37,888 nt of DNA, from contig JBBSEZ010000031.1 of NCBI GenBank assembly GCA_038239195.1, positions 1 through 37,888 of the forward strand, in the 5' to 3' direction. Each line of letters opens with the position of its first letter. Within the stretch, counting starts at the first letter, position 1. Under the pieces are notes generated by a model. The model was not told the DNA's origin. It saw nothing but the letters and a program-made list of their open reading frames with translations, and made no database searches. The stretch comes from JBBSEZ01 sp038239195. GTDB taxonomy: Bacteria; Planctomycetota; Planctomycetia; Gemmatales; Gemmataceae. The translations under genes and the position numbers were made by a program. Positions 1 to 7,029 of this stretch are shown here, piece after piece.

Positions 1-222
1 AACCGGCGCGGTTGGGCCCGTGGGTGCGCGCGGGGCGCTTCCGGGCGCCGGCCCGCCCGGGCGCACCGGTGCGCCGGGCGCGAGCGCGCCGGGACGGCCA
101 GCCCCAGGGCGAACCGGCGCGGTTGGGCCCGTGGGTGCGCGCGGGGCGCTTCCGGGCGCCGGCCCGCCCGGGCGCACCGGTGCGCCGGGCGCGAGCGCGC
201 CGGGACGGCCCGCGCCGGGGCC
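1..222. repeat. 111-bp tandem repeat, two copies, in-frame
   Basis: Positions 1-111 and 112-222 are near-identical, differing only in the last few bases of each unit. The unit length is a multiple of three, so on the minus strand each copy adds 37 residues (PGAGRPGALAPGAPVRPGGP and on) to the tail of the YXWGXW-like protein. The array may continue beyond the left edge. Confidence 0.95.
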
Positions 223-1650
223 TCCTCCCGTGACCGGCCGTGCGGGCCCGCCCGTGACCGAGCGTGGGCCGGTGACAGCCGCGGCCGGGCGCGTGGCGAC
301 GGCGCTCGGCGCGAACGCCGCGGGGCGCGGCGCCACCATGCCGGGCCTCACGGGCTGCGCCCGCGGCACGGACAGCGAGGCAACGCGCGCCTGGCGCGGG
401 GCGCCGGGAGGCGTCGGCACCTCGGCCCGGGTGCGCTGGAGCGCCACTTGCTGCACGGCCACCGCCTGCTGGCGGGCCGCCACGCGCGTGGTGTTGTCGA
501 TCCGCACGAGCGTCGTGCGGTTGGCGGCCGCCACCTGCGCCGGCGGGGCGATCATGGTGATGTTCGTCACGTTCGTCACCCGGACGTTGTTCTGAATGAA
601 GACGTTCTGGGCCGCGAGAGTGCGCGGCGGGCAGACCGCCCGGCCGGCGCAGCGGTCGTTGTAGACGTTGATCTGCACGCTGAACCACGCCGGGTCGCGG
701 CGGCGCTCATAGCGCTCGTAGACGATGATCGAGTCGTAGCGGCCCTGGCTGTAGACGACGCAGCTCTGGAAGCCCATCCCGCGGTAGCCGACCGCGTAAT
801 AGTCTCCGAAGTAGTAGTGGCAGTAGCTCGGGCGCACGAACAGGGCGTCGATGACCACGGTGTCGCGAACGGCGTAGCAGGGCGTGTAAACGTAGCCGAC
901 CGTCACCACGCCGGGCGCGAAGACGACCGGCGCATAGAGAATGCCGCGCCGGCTCACGGCGAGGTCCCAGTAGCCGGGGATGTAGACGTAGCCCGAGGGC
1001 GCCCAGCGGTAGTGGTCGGCCACCCACACGTAGTTGGGCTGCCGGCGCGCCCAGTAGCCGGCGCGCCAGGCGTAGCGCGTGTCGGCCCAAACCCAGGTGC
1101 CGGGGACGTAGAAGCTCTCCTGCGACGGGGCCTGGCCGGGAGGGGCAATGGCGGGTGCCGCCGGCGGAGAGGGCAGGTACGTCATCTCTTGCGACGATTC
1201 CTCGGAGGCGCCGGCCGCCCGGGCGACCTTGGGCCCGTTGGACCAGAAGCCGGGCACCCACTGCCAGTCGGTGCCCTCCTCGCGCCAGTACCCGGCCACC
1301 CACTGCTTGCCGGGCGGGACCACGCGCCAGGTACCGCTGACCCACATAAAGTCGGTGCGGTCGTCGTCCCAGGCCCAGTAGCCGCTGATCCAGACGACGT
1401 CGCCGCTGGGCTTCTCCTCGGGCGGCATCTCCTCCAGGGCCGCAGGGGGGCGTTTGGGAACGGGCTTGGTCGGCTCGGGGTCGCTGGCGAGCGGCGCAAA
1501 GGCCTCGTGGACGGGCCCGCGGGCCAGCACCTCGACGCCCTTGGGCTGGGCAGGGAGAGGTGGGGCCTCCTGGCTTCGCACCGGCGCCAGGACCACGAAC
1601 AGGGCCCCCGAGAGCAGGAGAGCGGGCCCAAGGAGCCTGCGCGCGAACAT
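1..1650 (-). CDS. Secreted YXWGXW-repeat-like protein, C-terminus cut by window edge
   Basis: An open frame of 550 codons runs from ATG at 1650-1648 to the left edge without a stop, so the protein is partial. It starts with a Sec signal peptide (MFARRLLGPALLLSGALFVV, cleavage near residue 27). Residues about 85-230 hold repeated Trp/Tyr units such as WISGYWAW, WVSGTW, WVAGYW, WVPGFW, VPGTWVW and IPGYWDL. This is the pattern of the YXWGXW family common in planctomycetes and proteobacteria. Residues 230-400 are Tyr- and Val-rich (SYCHYYFGDYY, YERYERRRDPAWF) with paired cysteines, and an Asn/Val-rich stretch (NNVRVTNVTNITMI) follows. The last ~150 residues are low-complexity Pro/Ala/Gly/Arg with a 37-residue tandem repeat. 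It is probably exported to the periplasm or cell surface. Function is unknown; a structural or envelope role is only inferred. It is divergent from the HEAT gene at 1854. Confidence 0.85.
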   Translation of the reverse strand, partial: MFARRLLGPALLLSGALFVVLAPVRSQEAPPLPAQPKGVEVLARGPVHEAFAPLASDPEPTKPVPKRPPAALEEMPPEEKPSGDVVWISGYWAWDDDRTDFMWVSGTWRVVPPGKQWVAGYWREEGTDWQWVPGFWSNGPKVARAAGASEESSQEMTYLPSPPAAPAIAPPGQAPSQESFYVPGTWVWADTRYAWRAGYWARRQPNYVWVADHYRWAPSGYVYIPGYWDLAVSRRGILYAPVVFAPGVVTVGYVYTPCYAVRDTVVIDALFVRPSYCHYYFGDYYAVGYRGMGFQSCVVYSQGRYDSIIVYERYERRRDPAWFSVQINVYNDRCAGRAVCPPRTLAAQNVFIQNNVRVTNVTNITMIAPPAQVAAANRTTLVRIDNTTRVAARQQAVAVQQVALQRTRAEVPTPPGAPRQARVASLSVPRAQPVRPGMVAPRPAAFAPSAVATRPAAAVTGPRSVTGGPARPVTGGGPGAGRPGALAPGAPVRPGGPAPGSAPRAPTGPTAPVRPGAGRPGALAPGAPVRPGGPAPGSAPRAPTGPTAPV

Positions 1651-1775
1651 GAGAACGGCCTCCAGTGGGAGTGCGGGCGACAGCCAACGGCACCGGAGGC
1701 GCAAGCGCTCGTTCCGGCGGGCGGTCGTCTATAGGCCGGTGCGCGCGCCCTGTCCAGCCCGTTGCGAGAATAGTC

Positions 1776-1804
1776 TTGACTCCATGGAGCCAGCCCCCCT
1801 TTAT
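1776..1804 (+). promoter_or_regulatory. Candidate sigma70-type promoter for the HEAT-repeat gene
   Basis: TTGACT (1776-1781) and TTTATT (1799-1804) are separated by 17 bp. They sit in the only AT-rich patch of the divergent intergenic region 1651-1853. The translation start at 1854 is about 40 bp downstream, with GAGGTG at 1841-1846 as a likely ribosome binding site. This is a consensus match by eye only. Confidence 0.4.
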
Positions 1805-1853
1805 TAAGTTTGCGCCGTCTTCCCATCGCGCCCCGACGCCGAGGTGTCCCGTC

Positions 1854-4721
1854 ATGGCCGTCACGCTCTCTTGCCCCACGTGCTTTCGGCCCGTCCCGAC
1901 CGGCCCCAACGGCCGACCTCCCCGCTGTCCGTCCTGTAGCGCGGCCTTGCCTGCACCGGGCCCTGATCCTGTCGGCGGCCCCCCCAACGGGGGCGCCTGG
2001 TGGGCGCCCGGCGCGGCCCCGCCCCCGACCCCCTCTTCGCCTGCTCCAGTTCCTTCGCCCAGTGCCTTCACCTCCACGATGCCCGTCTCGACGACCCGCC
2101 CTGCCCCGCCCCCGCCGGCGCGAGCGCCTTCGGCAAGCCCCCTCCGCAGTCTCGTCCTCGGCAGTACCGTGGCGCTGGTTCTGGGCGCAGCGGGCTTTGG
2201 GCTGAGTTGGGCCCCGTCGCTGGCATTGCTCGGCGTTGCGCTCGGCGCCGCCGGGCTCGTGCTCGGCCTGGCCCTGACCGCGTGGGGCGCTTTCGCCGCG
2301 CCGCGTGCCAGCGGCCTCCCCATCGCCGCTTCCGCGGTGAGCCTCCAAGCCGTCGTGCTCGGCGCCCTCTTCGCCTGGGGGCCCGCGCGCTCCGCCGAGC
2401 CGCCCGCGAAGCCGCTGGAACAACCCCAATCGGTCGTGGCCCCGGCGCCGCGGCCCGTCCCGCCGTCGTTGCCCGACCTGGTCCCCCTGCTCAAGCGCCC
2501 CAAACTGCGCGAGGTGTTCGACGGGCCCGACGAGGCGGCGCGCCGGGCCACCGCTGTCGCCCTCGGCGAGGTCGCTGCGCGGCTGACCGAGTCCGTCGGC
2601 GAGCTCGCCGAGCGCCTCGACGACCCCAACGCGACGGTGCGCGCCGCCGCCGCCGAGGCGCTGGGCAAGCTGGGCCCGGCCGCCAAAGGCGCCTACTGGC
2701 GCCTCGAGAACTCCAGCAAGATGGACGGCGACCCCACGGTGTGCAACCTGGCCGCCGAGGCGATCCGCCTGATCGGCTTGCCCGGGCCCGGCGACGTGCC
2801 GCAACTGCTGCCCGGCCTGAGAGATGCGCGCCCCAACTTCCGCGCCAGCATCGCCCAGACGCTGTACTTCGTCGCCCCCGGCATCGAGGCGCGCTCCGCG
2901 ACGGCGCGCAAGGCGCGCACCGCCCTGGGCGCCGCACTCAAGGACGGCGACCCCCGGGTGCGCGTCTTCAGTGCCCAGGCCCTGTGGTTGCTTCAGGCCG
3001 AAGCGGCGCCTGTCCTCGCGGTGCTCCAACCCGCCCTCAAAGACCGCGACCCCAGCGTGCGCACTGCCGCCGCCTTCGCCCTGGGCACTCTGGGCAAGCA
3101 GGCGGAGAGCGCCGTTCCCGACCTCAAGGACGCGCTGACCGACGACGAGGCCCAGGTGCGCCTCCACGCCGCCCAGGCCTTGTGGGTCATCGACGCCCAG
3201 GCGAAGCCCGTGGTCAGCGCCCTCATTCGGTTGCTGACCGACCCGTCGCCCAACGTCCGCGGCCTGGCTGCCGAGGTGCTCGGGCGCATCGGCCCCGCCG
3301 CGCAGGCCTCGGTGCCGGCCCTGGCGAAGATGCTCAAAGACCCGGCGCCGGCCCTGCGCGGCCGCGCCGCCTATGCCCTCGGGGCGATGGGCCCTTCCGC
3401 CAAGGAGGGCGTGCCCGCCCTCGTGGAGCTTCTCAAGACCGGCAACCTCGAGCTGAAGCAACACGCCGTTTACGCACTGCGCAACATCGGCCCCGAGGCC
3501 CACGAGGCGGTGCCCGAGTTGATCGTCCTGCTCGACGGGCCCAACGACGCGCTGCGCGCTCGCGCCGCGCACGCCCTCGAAGGGATTGGCCCGAAGGCGC
3601 GCGAGGCCGTCAAGGCGCTCTCGAAGTTGCTGACGAGCCGCGAACCAACGGTGCAGTTGCGGGCAGCGCAGGCACTGTGGAAGATCGATGGCCAGGTCGA
3701 GGCCGCCCTGCCCGTTCTGCTCGGCACGCTCGAGCACAAGGACGCGCGCTTCCGCCTCGCCGCGGTGGAGGCGCTGGGGGAGATCGGTTCGCCGGCGGTC
3801 GTGGCGGTCCCTGCCCTGCTCGACGCGCGCAAGCTCCCGCCCGAGGAGGTGCAGGACGCGATCGCGACGGCCCTGGACGAGATCGGGGAGCCGAGCAAGG
3901 ACGACGTTCCCGAGTTGCTCAAGGGCCTCAAGAGCGGCAACGCGCGACTGCGCCTCGAGTCGGCCCGGGCCCTGCGGATGATCGGCCCCGACGCGAAAGA
4001 GGCCCGCGAGGGGTTGACGGTCGCGCTCAAGGACCCCGACGCGGCCCTCCGCCTGGTGGCGGTCCAGGCGCTGGGGATGATTGGCGAGGGGGCGGCCCGG
4101 TCGGTGCCCGAGCTCCTCGTGGTGCTCAAAGAGCCCGATAAGGGGATGCGCGCGGCGGCGATCGACACGCTGGGCAAGATCGGGCCGGAGGCGAAGAAGG
4201 CGATCCCCGCCCTTCTGGAGGTGCTCAAGGTCCGCGACCCCAAGACGCAGCCCCAGGTCCTCGACGCGCTCGGCGCCATGCGCGAGGAGGGCGCCCCGGC
4301 GGTGCCCGACATTCGCGCCCTACTCAAGCACGAGGACAAGGTGTTGCGCGCCAACGCCGCCGCCGCGCTGACCAACATCGGCCCCAAGGCCGAGGCCGCC
4401 CTGCCGGACCTCAAGGCCTTGCTCAAGGACCCGGACGCGGACGTGCGGCTCTACGCCGCGCAGGCCGTGTACGCGGTCGGCGGGCTGGTGCGCCCGGCCC
4501 TTGCCGAGTTGCAGAAGTGTTTGAAGGAGGACAAGGCGACGATCCGGGCCGCGGCCGCCGAGGCCCTGGGGGACGTCGTGCCACACTTCAAGGAGCTCCA
4601 GCGCGCCCCCGTCGCCGCGCTGCTCGAGCTGATGAAGGACCCCGACCCGACGGTCCGGCAGGCGGCGAACGACGCCCTGCGCAAGATCGACTCCCGGCTG
4701 GCGCGGCCCAAGGCGCCGTGA
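1854..4721 (+). CDS. Membrane-anchored zinc-ribbon / HEAT-repeat protein
   Basis: 955 residues. The ATG at 1854 is chosen because GAGGTG lies 7 bp upstream and the protein then opens directly with a zinc ribbon: C7-X2-C10 and C25-X2-C28. A Pro/Ala/Ser-rich linker (30-95) leads to about three hydrophobic helices between residues 99 and 175 (for example LVLGSTVALVLGAAGFGLSW). From about 205 to the end there are roughly twenty HEAT/PBS-lyase-type repeats, with the recurring core DPNATVRAAAAEALGKLGPAA and variants. HEAT arrays of this kind are protein-protein scaffolds. No catalytic motif is seen, so the partner and role are unknown. A longer in-frame reading upstream to 1665 is low-complexity and crosses the promoter region, so it was rejected. 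A strong inverted repeat begins immediately after the TGA. Confidence 0.85.
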   Translation: MAVTLSCPTCFRPVPTGPNGRPPRCPSCSAALPAPGPDPVGGPPNGGAWWAPGAAPPPTPSSPAPVPSPSAFTSTMPVSTTRPAPPPPARAPSASPLRSLVLGSTVALVLGAAGFGLSWAPSLALLGVALGAAGLVLGLALTAWGAFAAPRASGLPIAASAVSLQAVVLGALFAWGPARSAEPPAKPLEQPQSVVAPAPRPVPPSLPDLVPLLKRPKLREVFDGPDEAARRATAVALGEVAARLTESVGELAERLDDPNATVRAAAAEALGKLGPAAKGAYWRLENSSKMDGDPTVCNLAAEAIRLIGLPGPGDVPQLLPGLRDARPNFRASIAQTLYFVAPGIEARSATARKARTALGAALKDGDPRVRVFSAQALWLLQAEAAPVLAVLQPALKDRDPSVRTAAAFALGTLGKQAESAVPDLKDALTDDEAQVRLHAAQALWVIDAQAKPVVSALIRLLTDPSPNVRGLAAEVLGRIGPAAQASVPALAKMLKDPAPALRGRAAYALGAMGPSAKEGVPALVELLKTGNLELKQHAVYALRNIGPEAHEAVPELIVLLDGPNDALRARAAHALEGIGPKAREAVKALSKLLTSREPTVQLRAAQALWKIDGQVEAALPVLLGTLEHKDARFRLAAVEALGEIGSPAVVAVPALLDARKLPPEEVQDAIATALDEIGEPSKDDVPELLKGLKSGNARLRLESARALRMIGPDAKEAREGLTVALKDPDAALRLVAVQALGMIGEGAARSVPELLVVLKEPDKGMRAAAIDTLGKIGPEAKKAIPALLEVLKVRDPKTQPQVLDALGAMREEGAPAVPDIRALLKHEDKVLRANAAAALTNIGPKAEAALPDLKALLKDPDADVRLYAAQAVYAVGGLVRPALAELQKCLKEDKATIRAAAAEALGDVVPHFKELQRAPVAALLELMKDPDPTVRQAANDALRKIDSRLARPKAP

Positions 4722-4797
4722 GCGAGCGGGCGTAAGCCCCCTGTTGAAGCACTGACGTTTGCGGCGCGCCAACAGGGGGGTTACGCCCCCCGCTCGC
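4722..4797. repeat. Long inverted repeat (GCGTAA-type palindromic element)
   Basis: The left arm 4722-4746 (GCGAGCGGGCGTAAGCCCCC, then TGTTG) pairs with the right arm 4770-4797, which is the same sequence inverted with a 3-base indel and one mismatch. The loop is about 23 bp. It fills the gap between the HEAT gene's stop codon and ggt. It could form a stable RNA hairpin and act as a terminator, though no T-run follows. The form suggests a dispersed REP-like element. Confidence 0.8.
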
Positions 4798-4816
4798 CTG
4801 GAGAAGGGACGAATCG

Positions 4817-6502
4817 ATGAAGCTCCTGAGCGCAACCGCCCTCCTGGCCTGTCTGCTCTCCGCAAGCGCGAGCCCCGCACCCGGAGCGCACAGCGCCACG
4901 GGCCGCAAGGGGATGGTGGTGTCGGTCTCGGCCCCGGCGTCGGAAGCTGGCGCCGCGGTGATGCGCAAGGGTGGTAACGCCGTCGATGCCTCGGTGGCGG
5001 TCGCCTTCGCCCTGGCCGTCACCTGGCCGGAGGCGGGCAACGTCGGCGGCGGCGGATTCATGCTCGTCCACCCCGGCAAGAAGGGCGAGCCAGTCGTCAT
5101 CGACTACCGCGAGACCGCTCCCGCCGCGGCCACGCGCGACATGTTCGCCAAGGACAGGCGCCCCTCCAGTTACAAGCTGGTCGGCGTGCCGGGCACCGTG
5201 GCGGGGCTGGCGCTGGCGCATCAGAAGTTCGGCAAACTGCCATGGAAAGACCTCGTGATGCCGGCGGTGAAGCTGGCGGAGGAAGGCTTCGTGCTCGACG
5301 CGGCGCTGGCGCGCGGGCTGAACCAGGTCGTCGCCACGTCGAAGGAGTTTCCGGAGCTGCGAAGGGCGCTGGGCAAGGACGGCGGGCGCGGCGCGTGGAA
5401 GGCCGGCGACCGGTTGGTCCAGCGCGACCTGGGGCGGACGCTGCGGCTGATCGCCGAGCGCGGGCCCGACGCTTTTTACAAGGGGCACATCGCCGACCAG
5501 TTCGTCGCCGAGATGAAGGCGGGCGGGGGGCTCGTCACGAAGGCCGACCTCGCCGGCTACAACGCGAAGGTGCGCAAGCCGATCCACGGAACCTTCCGCG
5601 GCCACGACGTCTACGCCCCGCCGCCGCCGAGCTCGGGCGGGGTGGCGCTGATCGAGATGCTGAACGTGCTGGAGAACTTCGACCTGAAGAAGTCGGGGCG
5701 CTACTCGGCGACCACGCTCCACCGGATGACCGAGACGATGCGGCGCGCGTACTGCGACCGGGCCCTTTACCTGGGCGACCCGGACTTCGTCAAGATACCG
5801 GCCCACCTGACGAGCCGCGACTACGCTAAGAAACTGGCCCAGGGCATCAATGCAAAGAAAGCCACCCAGAGCGATCTGCTCGCCAAGGAGAAAGGCATTG
5901 CGTTGACCGAGGGGGACAGCACGACGCACTTCAGCGTGGTGGACGCCGGCGGCATGGCGGTCAGCAACACCTACACCCTGGAGCACTCGTATGGAGGCCG
6001 GATCGTGGTGCGCGGCGCGGGCTTCCTGCTCAACAACGAGATGGGCGACTTCAACCCGCGGCCTGGCGCGACGACGCGCACGGGCCAGATCGGGACGCTC
6101 CCCAACCAGGTGGCGCCGGGCAAGCGCATGCTGAGCTCCATGACGCCGGTGGTGGTGACGCGCGACGGCAAGGTGGTGCTGGTCACGGGCAGCCCCGGTG
6201 GGCGGACGATCATCAATACGGTGCTGTGCGTGGTGCTGAACGTGCTGGAGTTCGCCATGCCGCTGCGCGAGGCCGTCGATGCGCCGCGGCTGCACCACGC
6301 CTGGTTCCCCGACCGCCTCCAGGTCGAGCCGGCCCTCGCGAAGGAGCACGCCGCGGCGCTCGCATCCCTGCAAGCGATGGGCCATCGCCTCGCCCGGCGA
6401 CCGGTGCGCCAGGGGGACGCCCACTCCATCGTGGTCGATGCGACGGGGGCCTACCGCGGCGAGGCCGACCGACGACGCAGCGGGGCGGCGGTGGGGAACT
6501 GA
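4817..6502 (+). CDS. ggt: Gamma-glutamyltransferase (gamma-glutamyl transpeptidase)
   Basis: 561 residues, close to the usual length of the family. A Sec signal peptide (MKLLSATALLACLLSASASP) predicts a periplasmic enzyme. GGT cleaves the gamma-glutamyl bond of glutathione and similar compounds and transfers the glutamyl group to amino acids or water. The precursor self-cleaves before a Thr that becomes the nucleophile. Here that residue is Thr369 in GDSTTHFSVVDAGG. Other family landmarks are GGNAVDASVAVAFAL (about 53-67), GNVGGGGFML, PPPSSGGVALIEML, LLNNEMGDF, MLSSMTP and GSPGGRTIINTV. The RBS is GGAGAAGGGA just upstream of the ATG. It follows the palindrome after the HEAT gene, so co-transcription with that gene is uncertain. 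Confidence 0.95.
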   Translation: MKLLSATALLACLLSASASPAPGAHSATGRKGMVVSVSAPASEAGAAVMRKGGNAVDASVAVAFALAVTWPEAGNVGGGGFMLVHPGKKGEPVVIDYRETAPAAATRDMFAKDRRPSSYKLVGVPGTVAGLALAHQKFGKLPWKDLVMPAVKLAEEGFVLDAALARGLNQVVATSKEFPELRRALGKDGGRGAWKAGDRLVQRDLGRTLRLIAERGPDAFYKGHIADQFVAEMKAGGGLVTKADLAGYNAKVRKPIHGTFRGHDVYAPPPPSSGGVALIEMLNVLENFDLKKSGRYSATTLHRMTETMRRAYCDRALYLGDPDFVKIPAHLTSRDYAKKLAQGINAKKATQSDLLAKEKGIALTEGDSTTHFSVVDAGGMAVSNTYTLEHSYGGRIVVRGAGFLLNNEMGDFNPRPGATTRTGQIGTLPNQVAPGKRMLSSMTPVVVTRDGKVVLVTGSPGGRTIINTVLCVVLNVLEFAMPLREAVDAPRLHHAWFPDRLQVEPALAKEHAAALASLQAMGHRLARRPVRQGDAHSIVVDATGAYRGEADRRRSGAAVGN

Positions 6503-6632
6503 GGAACGCGGGGGAAGCAACATCCCGAGCTCCAGTAAGCTCGAGAAGCACGGTGGCGACGCAGGGGCCCTGGCCGCGCTGTTCACAGGCGCAGGTGTTC
6601 GACAGGGGCAAGTCACTGAGGATGGTTGCGGC

Positions 6633-6923
6633 ATGGACTGGCGGCTCGTCGTCAGCGGCCCCGAGCGCGGCAACGTCTGGCGGTCCTGCGAGATCAGCGA
6701 CGACGTGTTCGAGCCGCAGGCCGAGGCGCCGTTGACGCTGGCGGCGTATTCGGCGGGGCCATCCAAGCGCGCTTACGTCGAGGCGACCGCCGTCGGGCGG
6801 GAACTGATCGAGATGCCGCTGTTTCTGCAGCCGGAGGTCTACGTCAACGTGCCGTTGGAGGCGACGTATCAGGCAGCCTACCGCGGCGTGCCTCGGCGCT
6901 GGAAGCACGTCCTGGAGGCTTGA
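6633..6923 (+). CDS. Small hypothetical protein, possible C-terminal remnant of an SMI1/KNR4 (SUKH) domain
   Basis: 96 residues from ATG at 6633. The opening CGMDWRLVVSGPERGNVWR resembles, from memory, the C-terminal strand-turn-strand of SMI1/KNR4 (SUKH) proteins, which typically read WxLVVSGPERGxVW. The N-terminal half of such a domain is missing. Upstream in-frame codons overlap ggt and are not protein-like except for a short stretch near 6535-6632. The remainder (ISDDVFEPQ, IEMPLFLQPEVYVNVPLEA) is not a known motif to me. It may be a truncated gene or a short independent protein. The intergenic stretch 6503-6632 holds nothing else recognisable. Confidence 0.5.
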   Translation: MDWRLVVSGPERGNVWRSCEISDDVFEPQAEAPLTLAAYSAGPSKRAYVEATAVGRELIEMPLFLQPEVYVNVPLEATYQAAYRGVPRRWKHVLEA

Positions 6924-6944
6924 CGGGCGGCTCGGCCGCGTCAC

Positions 6945-6965
6945 GCCCCGCGCAGCCTGCGGGGC
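6945..6965 (+). terminator. GC-rich hairpin, candidate terminator
   Basis: GCCCCGC (6945-6951) and GCGGGGC (6959-6965) form a perfect 7-bp stem with a 7-base loop, 21 bp after the small gene's stop. The T-tract is poor (GCTTGCGTTCT), so intrinsic termination is only possible. Confidence 0.4.
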
Positions 6966-6967
6966 GC

Positions 6968-6996
6968 TTGCGTTCTCCGCAGGCGCGGATTACGAT
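6968..6996 (+). promoter_or_regulatory. Candidate promoter for the TPR kinase gene
   Basis: TTGCGT (6968-6973), a 17-bp spacer and TACGAT (6991-6996) lie 33 bp upstream of the kinase ATG. The -10 context GATTACGAT resembles that of the candidate promoter at 11935 (GATTACCAT). Three and four matches to the two consensus hexamers make this weak on its own. Confidence 0.3.
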
Positions 6997-7029
6997 AAGC
7001 GGGCAACCCGCACAAGCCCGAGGCCTGCC

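Noticed and set aside
1182..3737. 851-codon minus-strand frame across the HEAT gene and the YXWGXW gene
   Set aside because: It is out of frame with the real minus-strand gene at 1-1650 and opposite the HEAT repeats. The translation is compositionally biased.
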